A stretch of 64,000 bases of DNA from Aliiroseovarius subalbicans (lineage in GTDB: Bacteria > Pseudomonadota > Alphaproteobacteria > Rhodobacterales > Rhodobacteraceae): contig NZ_JALBYQ010000003.1 in assembly GCF_022678625.1 (NCBI RefSeq), forward strand, positions 1 through 64,000, read 5' to 3'. The notes below the pieces were generated by a model. That model worked only from the letters and a program-made list of their open reading frames with translations, was not told the DNA's origin and made no database searches. The position numbers and the translations under genes were made by a program. Of the stretch, positions 34,759 through 45,025 are shown in pieces (position 1 is the stretch's first letter; every line of letters begins with the position of its first letter).

Positions 34759-35904
34759 ATGACCACGATCCACTGGTGCGGCACCGGGTTGTCCGCCATT
34801 CCCGGCCTGCGTCGCCTGATCGAGAACGGCCATAATGTCACCGTCTGGAACCGCACAATCGACAAGGCGCAGGACGCGGTGGGCGACATCGCCACCGATA
34901 TCCGCGCCTTCGACATCGACGCGCTGGGTGCGGCGCTCTCGGCCGGCGACGTGGTCGTGTCGATGCTGCCCGGGGACTGGCACGTGCCGCTGGCCGAACT
35001 TTGCATTTCGAAGGGCGCGAACTTCGTCTCGTCCTCCTATATCGCCCCGGAGATGAAGGCGCTGGACCAGGCCGCCAAGGATGCGGGCATCGCCTGCGTG
35101 AACGAGGTCGGTCTGGACCCCGGCATCGACCATTTGATGGCGCATTGGCTGATCGCCGATTACCGCGCCTCCAAGACCTATGACGCCGACAACGCGCTGA
35201 GCTTCAAAAGCTATTGTGGTGGCATCCCGAAACACACCAACGCGTTCCGCTACAAGTTCAGCTGGTCACCGTTGGGTGTGTTGAAAGCCCTGCGCAGCCC
35301 GTCGAAATCCATCCGCGAATACGTGGAACTGGACGTCGCGCGGCCCTGGGATGCGATCAGCAGCTACAGCGCCCCACTGTCCACACCGGAAACCTTCGAG
35401 GTCTATCCGAACCGCGATTCGATTCCTTTCATGGAGGACTATGCCTTCGATCCGACCTGGAAAGTGCGCGAATTCGTGCGTGGCACGCTGCGCCTGAATG
35501 GCTGGAAAGACGCTTGGGCAGACGTTTTCACCGAGATTGAAACCCTGTCCGGCCCCGCGGGCGATGCACGGCTGAAAGAGATGTCCGACCAGTTCTGGGC
35601 CGAAAACGCCTATGAGGATGGCGAGCCCGACCGCGTGGTGATGTGCGTGGCCCTGCTGGCTGAGAAGGACGGCGTTCCAGCCTATCACAAAACCTATGTG
35701 ATGGATGCCTGGGGCGACGAGCGTGGCACGGCGATGGCGCGGCTGGTGTCCGTTCCGGTATCGCTCGCGGTCGAAAGCGTTCTGAACCGTGAAATTGCGC
35801 CGGGCGTCAGCCCCGCGCCGTCAGACCCCAAACTGGTCGCGCGCTGGATGGGTGAGATCGACCGGCTGGCACAGCACCTCCAGGTAGTCGACCACCGCGC
35901 CTGA
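34759..35904 (+). CDS. Saccharopine dehydrogenase (L-glutamate-forming type)
   Basis: This 381-residue enzyme is of the LYS9 / SDH type that splits saccharopine into glutamate and 2-aminoadipate semialdehyde. It opens with a short Rossmann fold (WCGTGLSAIPGLRRL) and contains NEVGLDPGIDHL and SYCGGIPKHTNAFRYKFSW, hallmarks of the saccharopine dehydrogenase C-domain. Its ATG comes 1 bp after the stop of the LYS1-type gene, so both are co-expressed. No aldehyde dehydrogenase for the next step is adjacent. Confidence 0.9.
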   Translation: MTTIHWCGTGLSAIPGLRRLIENGHNVTVWNRTIDKAQDAVGDIATDIRAFDIDALGAALSAGDVVVSMLPGDWHVPLAELCISKGANFVSSSYIAPEMKALDQAAKDAGIACVNEVGLDPGIDHLMAHWLIADYRASKTYDADNALSFKSYCGGIPKHTNAFRYKFSWSPLGVLKALRSPSKSIREYVELDVARPWDAISSYSAPLSTPETFEVYPNRDSIPFMEDYAFDPTWKVREFVRGTLRLNGWKDAWADVFTEIETLSGPAGDARLKEMSDQFWAENAYEDGEPDRVVMCVALLAEKDGVPAYHKTYVMDAWGDERGTAMARLVSVPVSLAVESVLNREIAPGVSPAPSDPKLVARWMGEIDRLAQHLQVVDHRA

Positions 35905-35955
35905 CAACACCGCGCCGTGCTCAGTTCTTCTGGACCTCAGTGCGGCGTGGATCGA

Positions 35956-36348
35956 TCAGAGGATACCATCGCCCGCTTCTTCAACCGAGATGCCCAGCGC
36001 TTCCAGACCGGATTCCAGATAGTCGGACAAAAGCGGCATGCCCAACAGGTAATCCTCGGTCGGAGAGGAGCGTTCGGACTTGGCTGTTGCAATCGCCTCT
36101 TCCAGCTCGGCGGCGTCGAATGTGTCGCGCCCGATCCAGGCGATCGCCACCAAACTGGCCTGTTCGTCACGGTTCATGTCGGCGATGTACGAGCGCAGCT
36201 CGCCCTCGGTTCCGTCCGACGACCGGCTTTCCAGGATCGAATCCGCATCGGCCACGTCGCTGGGCGTGTCCCACCGCGCCACTTTTGAGCCAAGCTCACG
36301 CGCGCGCAGGATGACGCGGGCGACTTTGCGGGGGCTGATGTCCAGCAT
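35956..36348 (-). CDS. DUF3775 family protein
   Basis: This 130-residue soluble protein starts MLDISPRKVARVILRARELG and has an acidic central region (DMNRDEQASLVAIAWIGRDTF). It resembles the DUF3775 family, whose function is not known. The start at 36348 follows AAGGA; a longer in-frame start at 36405 would extend over the end of rmuC. It is on the same strand as rmuC and mutL and may be at the end of that transcript. Confidence 0.78.
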   Translation of the reverse strand: MLDISPRKVARVILRARELGSKVARWDTPSDVADADSILESRSSDGTEGELRSYIADMNRDEQASLVAIAWIGRDTFDAAELEEAIATAKSERSSPTEDYLLGMPLLSDYLESGLEALGISVEEAGDGIL

Positions 36349-36414
36349 ATGGCGGTCCTTTTTGTCCGGTATGGGCAGGTTCATCTTGCCAAACCGATGC
36401 GCCAAGGGGAAGAG

Positions 36415-37659
36415 CTATTCACTCTTCGGCGTGGTCAATGGCACGACCTCGGCCCCGACATCGTCCGGCGCCAGTTCCTCAAAGTCGAAATTGTCCAGCC
36501 GCTTGGCCCGGCGCCCAGCCTTTTCTGCCGAGATCTTGATCTCGGAAATGTCCTTGGACGCCTGATGGAAATGACGATCCAGGTTTTCGACCCGGGTACC
36601 CAGCCGGTCGACATCGCTATACAGCAGCGCCAGTTCCTTGCGGATCGCCCCGGCCTGTTCGCGCATGCGGGCATCTTTCAGAATTGCGCGCATCGTGTTC
36701 AGCGTGGCCATGCAGGTGGTGGGCGACACGATCCAGACCCGCGCCTCGAACCCGTCGCGCACCAATTCAGGGAAATTCGCGTGCAGCTCGGCATAGACCG
36801 CCTCGGACGGCAGGAACATCAGCGCGCCATCGGCGGTTTCACCCTCAAGAATGTATTTCTCGCTGATCGCCTTGATATGCGCCTTCACCGAGCTGCGCAT
36901 GGCGCGGGCGGCTTCGGTCACCTGAGCCGGGGTCTCGGCGCGGCGCAGCATCTCATACGCCTCCAACGGAAATTTCGAATCGATCACAATTGGACCCGGC
37001 GGGTTCGGCAGATGAATAAGGCAATCCGCCCGTTTGCCGTTCGACAGCGTGTGCTGAAACGCATAGCTGTCAGAAGGCAGCGCCTTGGTCACGATGTCAT
37101 TGAGCTGAATTTCCCCGAACGCGCCGCGCGTCTGCTTGTTCGACAAGATATCCTGAAGGCTCAGCACATCGCCCGACAGCCGGGTGATGTTTTCCTGCGC
37201 CTTGTCGATTGTCGCCAGTCGTTCCTGCAACTGCGTCAGGCTCTGCGTCGTTTTCACGGTCGAGCCCTGAAGCGTTTCGGTCATTCGCCCCTGCATTTCC
37301 GCCAGCGCCCGCGCCGATTTCATCGCGTTGTCATGCAACCGATCGTTCATCTGGTGCTGCACGGCGGTCAGACGCGCCTCCATCGTCTGGATCGTCTGGG
37401 TTTGCGCGTTCGCCTGCGCGTCAGAGACGCTGCGTAATCCGCCGGTCAATTGGTCCTGCCCTGCGCCCAGAACCTGCACTGCCTGGCCCAACCCGTCCAA
37501 CTGACGCGCCAGCCCTTGCGCCATCCGCGCCGATTGCCCGGTGCGGCGCACCGACAGGATCAAAAGCACGATAAACAACAGCAGCACCGAAATCCCGGCC
37601 AGCGCCGCCAGCATCACCGGGTCATTCCACGCATAGCTTTGTTCGCCAATCTGGATCAT
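36415..37659 (-). CDS. rmuC: DNA recombination protein RmuC
   Basis: This 414-residue protein has an N-terminal membrane helix (about residues 17-37), a long coiled coil rich in glutamine and alanine, and the conserved RmuC core with [12 protein letters not shown] and [13 protein letters not shown], related to restriction-endonuclease-like folds. RmuC limits DNA inversions and rearrangements. Its ATG overlaps the mutL stop by 4 bp (ATGA), so mismatch repair and this protein are coupled. Confidence 0.93.
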   Translation of the reverse strand: MIQIGEQSYAWNDPVMLAALAGISVLLLFIVLLILSVRRTGQSARMAQGLARQLDGLGQAVQVLGAGQDQLTGGLRSVSDAQANAQTQTIQTMEARLTAVQHQMNDRLHDNAMKSARALAEMQGRMTETLQGSTVKTTQSLTQLQERLATIDKAQENITRLSGDVLSLQDILSNKQTRGAFGEIQLNDIVTKALPSDSYAFQHTLSNGKRADCLIHLPNPPGPIVIDSKFPLEAYEMLRRAETPAQVTEAARAMRSSVKAHIKAISEKYILEGETADGALMFLPSEAVYAELHANFPELVRDGFEARVWIVSPTTCMATLNTMRAILKDARMREQAGAIRKELALLYSDVDRLGTRVENLDRHFHQASKDISEIKISAEKAGRRAKRLDNFDFEELAPDDVGAEVVPLTTPKSE

Positions 37660-39503
37660 GTGCGCCCAAACAGCCTTTCGATATCGGCAAGCTTCAATTC
37701 AACATAGGTCGGCCGCCCGTGGTTGCACTGACCGGAATGCGGCGTCGCCTCCATCTCGCGCAGCAGCGCGTTCATTTCCTCGGCCCGCATCCAGCGCCCG
37801 GACCGGATCGATCCGTGACAAGCGACCCGGCTCAGAACCGCCTCGATCCGCGCCTGAACGGTCTGGCTGTCGCCCAGATCAGCCAGTTCGTCCAGGATGT
37901 CGCCAATCATCGCCGCCGCGTTCACTTCGCCCAGAATGGCCGGGGTTTCGCGCACCGCGATGGCGCTGCCGCCAAAAGGTTCGATGACCAGCCCCAGCAG
38001 CGCCAGATCCTCAGCAAACTCCATCAGGCGCGCGGTATCACCCGCCGAAAGTTCAACAATTTCGGGGATCAGAAGCGCCTGACTGGCGACGCCGCTTTCC
38101 GCCATCTGGTGCTTCAGCTTTTCATAGACCAGGCGTTCATGCGCCGCGTGCTGGTCAACGATGACGATGCCGTTTTCGGTCTGCGCGATGATGTAATTCT
38201 CATGCACCTGCGCCCGCGCAGCCCCTAGGGGCAAATCGGTCGCCGAAGTCTCGTCGCGCCCCGCCTCTACGGGGTCGAACCGGGCCGACGGGGTGCCCAT
38301 TTCGGCAAAGCCCGGTGTCTGCGCCTGGTATCCGGCGTGGATCGCACCGGGCGATGGGCGATCCATCTGATAGACCCGCGCGGGGCCGGTCTGTTCCGGT
38401 TGCATCGCGCCCAGCGTCGCCCCGGCCACGGTGGTCGAGGCCCGGTGCCCGGCATTTGCCAGCGCATGACGCAGGCCCGAAACGATCAGCCCGCGTGCCA
38501 CGCCGGGGTCACGAAAGCGCACCTCGGATTTCGCCGGGTGCACGTTCACGTCGACCAGATGCGGATCACAGGACACAAACAGCGCCGCCGCCGGGTGCCG
38601 GTCGCGGCTGAGGAAATCGAAATAGGCCGCCCGCAGCGCGCCGGTCAAAAGCTTGTCTTTCACCGGACGCCCGTTTACGAACAGGAACTGCGCCACCGCC
38701 GCGCCGCGCGAATAGGTCGGAAGCGCGGCGTATCCCGTCAACCGCAACCCGTCCCGCTCGGCATCAATCCGAAGCGCGTTTTCGGAAAACTCCCGCCCCA
38801 GGATCGACGCCAGCCGTCCGTGCAGCGCGTCGAACATATCGCCGCTTTCTGGGTCGGCGCGAAAGGTCACGCGCCCCTCGCCGCCACCGGACACGTCGCG
38901 CAGGGTAAACCCCACATGCGGTTCAGCCATCGCAAGCCGCTTCACCACATCGCTGATCGCCTGCGCCTCGGCCCGGTCCGTGCGCATGAACTTCAGACGC
39001 GCAGGGGTGGCGTGGAACAGATCGCGCAGCTCGACAACTGTGCCACCCGACAGCGCGGCGGGCTTCACCGGGTCCATCACGCCGCCACTGACGCGGATCA
39101 TCGCCGCATCCCCCTCGGCGCGGCTGGTGATGGTCAGACGCCCCACGGCCCCCAACGACGGCAACGCCTCGCCGCGAAATCCGAAGGTGTGAATGTCCAG
39201 AAGGTCGGTGCCGTCGATCTTCGACGTAGCGTGCCGCGACAGGGCCAGCGGCAAATCCCCAGCCGCGATGCCACAACCATCATCCGTCACCCGGATCAGC
39301 GTCTTGCCGCCATCGGCATAAGAGACCTCAACCCGGCCCGCGCCCGCGTCCAGCGCGTTCTCGACCAGCTCCTTCACCGCCGAGGCAGGGCGTTCCACAA
39401 CCTCACCCGCCGCGATCCGATTGATCGCAGCGTCATCCAATTGCCGGATGACCGGGCGGGATTGGTCCCGAAACGGGTCTATATGGGGTTTAGGCTCAGG
39501 CAT
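37656..39503 (-). CDS. mutL: DNA mismatch repair protein MutL
   Basis: This 615-residue protein links MutS recognition to downstream repair. The N-terminal GHKL ATPase shows [28 protein letters not shown] and GFRGEALPS. The C-terminal domain carries [12 protein letters not shown], which fits the endonuclease motif DQHA-x2-E-x4-E, and a late CNHGRPT, so this MutL is probably nicking-competent as in organisms without MutH. The start at 39503 gives the usual N-terminus; the frame extends 18 codons further without support. Confidence 0.95.
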   Translation of the reverse strand: MPEPKPHIDPFRDQSRPVIRQLDDAAINRIAAGEVVERPASAVKELVENALDAGAGRVEVSYADGGKTLIRVTDDGCGIAAGDLPLALSRHATSKIDGTDLLDIHTFGFRGEALPSLGAVGRLTITSRAEGDAAMIRVSGGVMDPVKPAALSGGTVVELRDLFHATPARLKFMRTDRAEAQAISDVVKRLAMAEPHVGFTLRDVSGGGEGRVTFRADPESGDMFDALHGRLASILGREFSENALRIDAERDGLRLTGYAALPTYSRGAAVAQFLFVNGRPVKDKLLTGALRAAYFDFLSRDRHPAAALFVSCDPHLVDVNVHPAKSEVRFRDPGVARGLIVSGLRHALANAGHRASTTVAGATLGAMQPEQTGPARVYQMDRPSPGAIHAGYQAQTPGFAEMGTPSARFDPVEAGRDETSATDLPLGAARAQVHENYIIAQTENGIVIVDQHAAHERLVYEKLKHQMAESGVASQALLIPEIVELSAGDTARLMEFAEDLALLGLVIEPFGGSAIAVRETPAILGEVNAAAMIGDILDELADLGDSQTVQARIEAVLSRVACHGSIRSGRWMRAEEMNALLREMEATPHSGQCNHGRPTYVELKLADIERLFGRT

Positions 39504-39612
39504 GGCACTAAACCTAGCACGCCCTGCGCCGATTCGACCAACGGAAATGATGGGCAAAAGCCCAGGCAGAACAGACGGGGTGGGCGGGCGGGCGGCTGGC
39601 CTGCCTGGGCGC

Positions 39613-40923
39613 CTATTCGGTGCTCGAAACGCCCTCGGGCCGGCCCACGATCACGAAATGCAGCGCCTCGGGATCATAGATCCGCGCGGCCACCCGGTTC
39701 GCCTCATCCAATGTCACCGCCATGATCTGGTCGTTGCGCGTGGCGATGTAATCCAGCGGCAGGCCCTGCATCTGCATACCCACCATGATGTTCGCAATCG
39801 GCCCGTTGCCATCGAAGCGCAACGGATAGGCCCCGGTCAGATAGGTCTGCGCGGAGGCCAGCTCCTCGGCGCTCACGCCGGTTTGCGCCATCCGCGCCCA
39901 TTCGGCGCGCACGACCTCGACGACCTCGGCCATCGTGTCGTTCTGGCTGGAGACCTGCCCGATCATGTATTCGCTCAGGTCCATCGGAATCAGATAAGTA
40001 CCGATGCCATAGGTCAGGCCGCGTTTTTCCCGCACTTCGTCCATCAGGCGCGAATTGAACCCGCTTCCGCCTAGAATCTCGTTCACCACATAGGCGGCGA
40101 AAAAATCGGGATCGTCGCGCGTGATGCCGACATGGCCAAAGCGCGCCACCGATTGTGGCGTGTCGAAATCGACCACAGTCACCCCGTCGCCAAGACTGAA
40201 CTCCACCCGATCCGGGATCGCCGCGCCGGTTTCGGGCAGATCGCCGAATAGATCATCCAGCAATGTGCCCAGCGCCTCGGCCGAGATGTCCCCCACCGCG
40301 CCGACATAAATCCGGTCGCGCGCTATCGCGCCGTTGAAGGCCGCCACAATATCGTTGCGCGTCAGGGCGCTGACGCTGTCCGGCGTGCCCGAGGAATACG
40401 AGCCATAGGGATGCTCACCAAAGGCCAACCGGCTGAACCTGTCGCTCACCATCGCCATTGGGTCCGTTTCCCGCGACGTCAGGTGCGACAGAACTTGCCC
40501 GCGCACCCGCTCGATCGCATCCGTATCGAATCGCGGTTGGGTCAAAGCCGTGCGCAGAAGCGCCACGGCGGCGTCCCGGTTTTCGGTCAGGAACTGCGCG
40601 GAAATCGTGAACGCATCGTCATGGGCATCGAAGCGAAAGCTTGCCGCCAGCGCCTCTCGCGCCTCGGCGAAACCGCGTGCATCCATGTCGCCCGCGCCTT
40701 CCTCGATCAACCCCGACATCAACACCGTCGCCCCGCGTTTGCCCGGCGCATCCAGCGACGCGCCTCCGCGAAATCGAATTTCCAGTGCCATGAAGGGCAG
40801 CGCGTGTTCCTCAACCAGCCAGGCGGTGATCCCGCCGGGCGAAGTGACCTCCTGAATGGCGATCTCGGCCCGCGCGGGCAGGGTCCAGAACAAGGCAACG
40901 ACCAGGATCAGAAGACGTTTCAT
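39613..40923 (-). CDS. M16 peptidase family protein, probably inactive partner
   Basis: This 436-residue secreted or periplasmic protein has a signal peptide ending LPARAEIA and the two-domain M16 fold. The zinc-binding HxxEH motif is replaced (the matching segment reads [12 protein letters not shown]), so it should be the non-catalytic half of a heterodimer. A segment near [11 protein letters not shown], typical of the R/Y loop of M16 partner subunits, is kept. Its ATG overlaps the stop of the active partner by 4 bp. Confidence 0.9.
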   Translation of the reverse strand: MKRLLILVVALFWTLPARAEIAIQEVTSPGGITAWLVEEHALPFMALEIRFRGGASLDAPGKRGATVLMSGLIEEGAGDMDARGFAEAREALAASFRFDAHDDAFTISAQFLTENRDAAVALLRTALTQPRFDTDAIERVRGQVLSHLTSRETDPMAMVSDRFSRLAFGEHPYGSYSSGTPDSVSALTRNDIVAAFNGAIARDRIYVGAVGDISAEALGTLLDDLFGDLPETGAAIPDRVEFSLGDGVTVVDFDTPQSVARFGHVGITRDDPDFFAAYVVNEILGGSGFNSRLMDEVREKRGLTYGIGTYLIPMDLSEYMIGQVSSQNDTMAEVVEVVRAEWARMAQTGVSAEELASAQTYLTGAYPLRFDGNGPIANIMVGMQMQGLPLDYIATRNDQIMAVTLDEANRVAARIYDPEALHFVIVGRPEGVSSTE

Positions 40924-42260
40924 TGCGCGGCCTCCTCGGTTCCAGCACTCACCCAGCCGGTGACCGCGCGACGGCGGTCGAACAGGCGGGCAGCGGCGGC
41001 CATCACATCCTCGGCAGTGACAGCTTGCAGGATGTCGGGCCAGGCGGCCACATCCTCCAGCGTCAGGCCCGTGGTCAGTGCGCGGCCATAGCGATCGGCC
41101 AGCGCGCCGACGTCATCCAGTGCGTAAATCTCGCTGGCTCGGATCTGCATTTTCAGCCGGGCGAATTGCGCTGCATCCACACCTTGTTCCATGAATTCGG
41201 ACAGGACCCGGTCCATTTCCGTTTCTGCCGCCTCCAGGCTGACCCCCTGCGCGGGCACCACGACAAGGGTAAACCCTGTGTCGTCCAGCGACGTCGCGCC
41301 ATAGCTGGCACCGGTATAGACCGCGGTGGTCGTGTCGAATTGCAGCGCCCGGCCCAGCACCGAGGTCGCCCCCGCCCCACCCAGAAGATCGGCCAAATAG
41401 ACCAGCGCAGCGGCCTCGGCCTGATCGCCACTGTCACGTTCGGGCGCCTGATATCGGCGCATCACGTAAGGTTGCCCCACGCGGGCATCCTTAAAAACCA
41501 ACCGGCGTTCTGCCAACTGCGGCGGCTCAGAGGGCCGCGCCCGCACCGGCAAATCCGGGGTGGGTTGCAGCGGTCCATAATGCGTGGTCGCCAGCGCCTG
41601 TACCTCGTCCGGGTCAACATCCCCCGCGACGATCAAGATCGCGTTGTTGGGCGCGTAAAAGGTTTCATAGAACGCCTGCGCGTCCACCTGGTTCAGCGCC
41701 TCGATCTCGTGTCGCCAGCCGATGACGGGAATGCCGTATGGGTGATTCAGATGCGCGGCGGCGTTGAATTGCTCACGAAACAGGGCCCCCGGTTCGCTAT
41801 CCGTGCGCGTTGCGCGTTCTTCCAGAATCACGTTGCGCTCAGTGATGACCTGATCTTCCGACACGATCAGATCGCGCATCCGGTCGGCTTCCATCTGCAT
41901 CATCAGACCCAAACGGTCCGCTGCAACCCGCTGGAAATAGGCGGTATAATCCTGCGAGGTAAAGGCATTATCAGATCCGCCGTTGGCCTCGACCACCCGG
42001 CTGAATTCACCGCTTTCCAAGTCGTCCGTCGCCTTGAACATCAAGTGCTCGAAGAAATGCGCTATGCCGGATTTGCCCGCAGGTTCATCCGCCGCACCGA
42101 CGCGATACCAGACCATGTGCACAACGACCGGCGCGCGGTGGTCTTCGATCACCACGACCTGCAGACCATTGTCCAACACGAAGTCGGTGACCTCGCCCGC
42201 CCGGGCCGGGCTGGAAAGAAACGTTAGAAGCGGCAGCAACAAACTCAGAAATCGCGTCAT
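40920..42260 (-). CDS. M16 zinc peptidase, catalytic partner
   Basis: This 446-residue M16 metallopeptidase (insulinase/PqqL-like) has a signal peptide ending SPARAGEV and the zinc motif HFFEH at residues 68-72. The distal glutamate of the family is expected further on in the E-rich helix. Together with the overlapping non-catalytic partner it should form a periplasmic peptidase heterodimer. Both follow the DUF3035 lipoprotein gene. The substrate is not known. Confidence 0.92.
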   Translation of the reverse strand: MTRFLSLLLPLLTFLSSPARAGEVTDFVLDNGLQVVVIEDHRAPVVVHMVWYRVGAADEPAGKSGIAHFFEHLMFKATDDLESGEFSRVVEANGGSDNAFTSQDYTAYFQRVAADRLGLMMQMEADRMRDLIVSEDQVITERNVILEERATRTDSEPGALFREQFNAAAHLNHPYGIPVIGWRHEIEALNQVDAQAFYETFYAPNNAILIVAGDVDPDEVQALATTHYGPLQPTPDLPVRARPSEPPQLAERRLVFKDARVGQPYVMRRYQAPERDSGDQAEAAALVYLADLLGGAGATSVLGRALQFDTTTAVYTGASYGATSLDDTGFTLVVVPAQGVSLEAAETEMDRVLSEFMEQGVDAAQFARLKMQIRASEIYALDDVGALADRYGRALTTGLTLEDVAAWPDILQAVTAEDVMAAAARLFDRRRAVTGWVSAGTEEAAQ

Positions 42261-42358
42261 GGAATTCTCCCGGAATGTCCGAACAACCTACGCCGTGTTG
42301 CGCAGGCTTCAAGCCTTCCCAACGGGGATGTGATCGGGGTTAACCCGGCGTGCGCTGC

Positions 42359-42889
42359 TTATTGCGTCTGTGCGCCGTCCGGGGGGACGGCCGGGGTCCA
42401 GGCCCCGGTGCGCCGCAGCCGCTCCAGCTCTCGATACTGGTCCAGCTCCATCACGCGATAGGCGCGGAAATAGACGTTCACGTTGAACAGGCGCTCCAGC
42501 AGGCGGCCATTGTTATCCCTGCGCCATTCCAAGTCTTCGGCGGCCAGCACGTCGCGGATACCCTGAGAAACGCCGAACCGTGTCGCGTGGGTTACCAGCG
42601 CGCCTTCGCCAGCGCGCAGCGCATTGGCCTTCGCAGCGTCCCCGCCCAGCGCGGCAATCGCGTCAGCGCGCGGCGTCGGATCGGTGCGATTCGCACCGCC
42701 CGGTGTGGGTGTCGGCAATTCGCTGAAGCTTTCGGGGGCTTCTAGCGGTTTTGTGGGAAGGATCTGAAACTCATCTGGCCCCGAAGTCGACGCCTTGATG
42801 TTCAAAAGCTTGGGCTCCTTGTCGCTACACGCGACAAGCGCGATCAGCGCAAGACCCACCACAGCCAACTTTCCAAGACCGGTCCGCAT
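42359..42889 (-). CDS. DUF3035 lipoprotein
   Basis: This 176-residue protein begins with a lipoprotein signal ending in the lipobox LVAC, so it is probably anchored in the membrane through its first cysteine. The central part contains NRTDPTPRADAIAALGGD, the signature of the DUF3035 family, which is common in Rhodobacterales. It lies directly downstream of lspA, the signal peptidase that processes such proteins, and upstream of the M16 pair. Function unknown. Confidence 0.85.
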   Translation of the reverse strand: MRTGLGKLAVVGLALIALVACSDKEPKLLNIKASTSGPDEFQILPTKPLEAPESFSELPTPTPGGANRTDPTPRADAIAALGGDAAKANALRAGEGALVTHATRFGVSQGIRDVLAAEDLEWRRDNNGRLLERLFNVNVYFRAYRVMELDQYRELERLRRTGAWTPAVPPDGAQTQ

Positions 42890-42940
42890 GGAACCTCCTT
42901 CACCACTTCCCCCGTTTCTTAGCGCATCAGGAAAGGCGCG

Positions 42941-43411
42941 TCACGGGGCCTTTTTGCCACCTGTGAACAGGATCAGCCCAAAGGCACCTGCGAAGATCGC
43001 GATATCGGCGACATTGAAGGCAAACGGGTTCTCAAATCCACAGCATGACATGTTCAGAAAGTCGGCCACGGCACCATAGACCAGACGGTCCAGCACATTG
43101 CCCAGCGCCCCGCCGACCAAAAGTCCAGCACTGATCTGCCCCAGCCGACCCAGCCCGTCGCGCAGGACCCAGCTGACGACCCAGGCCGAGATCGCCAGCG
43201 CAATGGCGATCAGGATCCAGCGAGTTGCGTCACTGTCACCACTGAACAGGCCGAAATTCACCCCCCGGTTCCACGCCATGTGGAAATTGAGGTAGGGCGG
43301 CAGGACCTGAAGCGTGCCCAGCTCTTTCAAGTTCAAAAGCTGGACGACCGCATATTTGCTGGTCTGGTCCAGGACCAGGATCAACAGGGCTATGCGGGTC
43401 ATCCAAGCCAT
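42941..43411 (-). CDS. lspA: Lipoprotein signal peptidase (signal peptidase II)
   Basis: This 156-residue inner-membrane aspartic protease removes signal peptides from prolipoproteins. It has four hydrophobic helices, the first catalytic region GNVLDRLVYGAVADF, and the second NVADIAIFAG with the catalytic aspartate. AWNRGVNFGLF matches the family NxGAAFG region. Start at 43411 is 4 bp after the purH stop; an internal ATG at 43402 is the alternative. The DUF3035 lipoprotein next door is a likely substrate. Confidence 0.94.
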   Translation of the reverse strand: MAWMTRIALLILVLDQTSKYAVVQLLNLKELGTLQVLPPYLNFHMAWNRGVNFGLFSGDSDATRWILIAIALAISAWVVSWVLRDGLGRLGQISAGLLVGGALGNVLDRLVYGAVADFLNMSCCGFENPFAFNVADIAIFAGAFGLILFTGGKKAP

Positions 43412-43415
43412 CGGT

Positions 43416-45005
43416 TCAGTGCCGGAAATGGCGCATGCCGGTGAAGACCATCGCCAGCCCTGCCGCATCCGCTGCTTCGATCACTTCCTTGTCGCGCATC
43501 GAGCCGCCGGGCTGGATCACGCAGGTGCCGCCCGCAGCGGCCGCTTCCAGCAACCCGTCCGGGAAGGGGAAGAACGCGTCCGAAGCCACCGCGCTGCCCT
43601 TGGCCAGACTTTCGTCCAGGCCCAGTTCCGCGGCCATGCGTGCGGCTTTTGCCGCGGCCACGTTGGCGCTGTCCAGGCGGCTCATCTGACCCGCGCCGAC
43701 GCCCACGGTGGCGCCGTTTTTCACATAGACGATGGCGTTCGACTTCACGTGTTTGGCAACCTTCCAGGCAAACTGCAGGTCGGCCATCTGGTCGTCAGTC
43801 GGCGCCTTCTTCGTTACGACCTTTAGATCGGCGGCGGGCACATGGCCCACGTCCTTGTCCTGCACCAGCATGCCACCGGCCACCTGCTTATAGGTCTTCA
43901 TCGCCGCGCGTGGGTCAGGCAGGCCATCGGTCAGCAAAAGGCGCAAGTTCTTCTTGGCAGCGAAAATCTCAATCGCCGCGTCGGATGCGCCCGGCGCAAT
44001 CACCACCTCAGTGAAGATCTCGGTGATCTTGGTGGCGGTGTCCGCGTCCAGCGGCTGGTTCAGCGCAACGATGCCGCCGAAGGCCGAGGTGCGGTCACAG
44101 TCGAACGCCTTCTGATATGCCTCAACCAGGGTCGCGCCCACGGCCACGCCACAGGGGTTGGCGTGTTTGATAATCGCCACGGCGGGGCCATCGGCGGGGG
44201 CGAACTCCGCCACCAGTTCAAACGCCGCGTCGGTGTCGTTGATGTTGTTGTAGGACAGTTCTTTGCCCTGCAATTGGCGCGCACTGGCCACGCCCGCGCG
44301 GCCCGAGCCATCGGTATAGAACGCGGCTTTCTGGTGGCTGTTTTCGCCGTACCGCAGCGTCTGCACCAGCTCACCAGCAAAGGCGCGGCGCTTGGGGGCT
44401 TCCAGCTCCAGCTGTTCGGCCATCCAGGTGCTGACCGCCGCGTCATAGGCGGCTGTGCGGGCATAGGCCTTCTGCGACAACTTCTTGCGGAACTTCGGGC
44501 AGGTCGCGCCACCATGCTGCTCCATGTCGCCCAGCAACTTGTCGTAATCTTCCACGTCCACGATCACGTTGACGTAAGCCGCGTTCTTGGCAGCAGCGCG
44601 GATCATCGCAGGGCCGCCGATGTCGATGTTTTCGATGCAGGTGTCATAATCGGCGCCTGCGGCCACCGTGGCCTCGAACGGGTAAAGGTTCACGACCAAC
44701 AGGTCGATGCCACCGATCCCGTGCTCCTCCATCGCCGCCACGTGTTCGGCGTTGTCGCGCAAGGCCAGCAACCCGCCGTGCACCATCGGGTGCAGCGTCT
44801 TGACCCGACCGTCCATCATCTCCGGGAACCCCGTCACGTCGGCCACGTCCAGCACCTTCACGCCCGCATCGCGCAGCGCCTTCGCCGAGCCGCCAGTGGA
44901 CAGGATTTCAACGCCCCGCGTTTCCAATGCCTGTCCAAGCTCGATCAGCCCGGTCTTGTCGGATACGGAAATCAGCGCGCGGCGCACGGGTGTCAGGTCG
45001 GTCAT
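43416..45005 (-). CDS. purH: Bifunctional AICAR transformylase / IMP cyclohydrolase
   Basis: This 529-residue enzyme performs the last two steps of purine synthesis to IMP. The N-terminal IMP cyclohydrolase domain includes [10 protein letters not shown] and [13 protein letters not shown]. The C-terminal transformylase contains [19 protein letters not shown] and the late [20 protein letters not shown]. Length is normal. AAGGGG lies before the ATG. It is followed by lspA after 4 bp and preceded by the heparinase-like gene after 20 bp, all on the minus strand. Confidence 0.97.
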   Translation of the reverse strand: MTDLTPVRRALISVSDKTGLIELGQALETRGVEILSTGGSAKALRDAGVKVLDVADVTGFPEMMDGRVKTLHPMVHGGLLALRDNAEHVAAMEEHGIGGIDLLVVNLYPFEATVAAGADYDTCIENIDIGGPAMIRAAAKNAAYVNVIVDVEDYDKLLGDMEQHGGATCPKFRKKLSQKAYARTAAYDAAVSTWMAEQLELEAPKRRAFAGELVQTLRYGENSHQKAAFYTDGSGRAGVASARQLQGKELSYNNINDTDAAFELVAEFAPADGPAVAIIKHANPCGVAVGATLVEAYQKAFDCDRTSAFGGIVALNQPLDADTATKITEIFTEVVIAPGASDAAIEIFAAKKNLRLLLTDGLPDPRAAMKTYKQVAGGMLVQDKDVGHVPAADLKVVTKKAPTDDQMADLQFAWKVAKHVKSNAIVYVKNGATVGVGAGQMSRLDSANVAAAKAARMAAELGLDESLAKGSAVASDAFFPFPDGLLEAAAAGGTCVIQPGGSMRDKEVIEAADAAGLAMVFTGMRHFRH

Positions 45006-45025
45006 GTGGGTCCCCTTGGGTCTTG

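Noticed and set aside
39613-40923. M16 protein without zinc motif as a pseudogene
   Set aside because: Loss of HxxEH is normal for the partner subunit; the frame, signal peptide and overlap with the active gene are intact.
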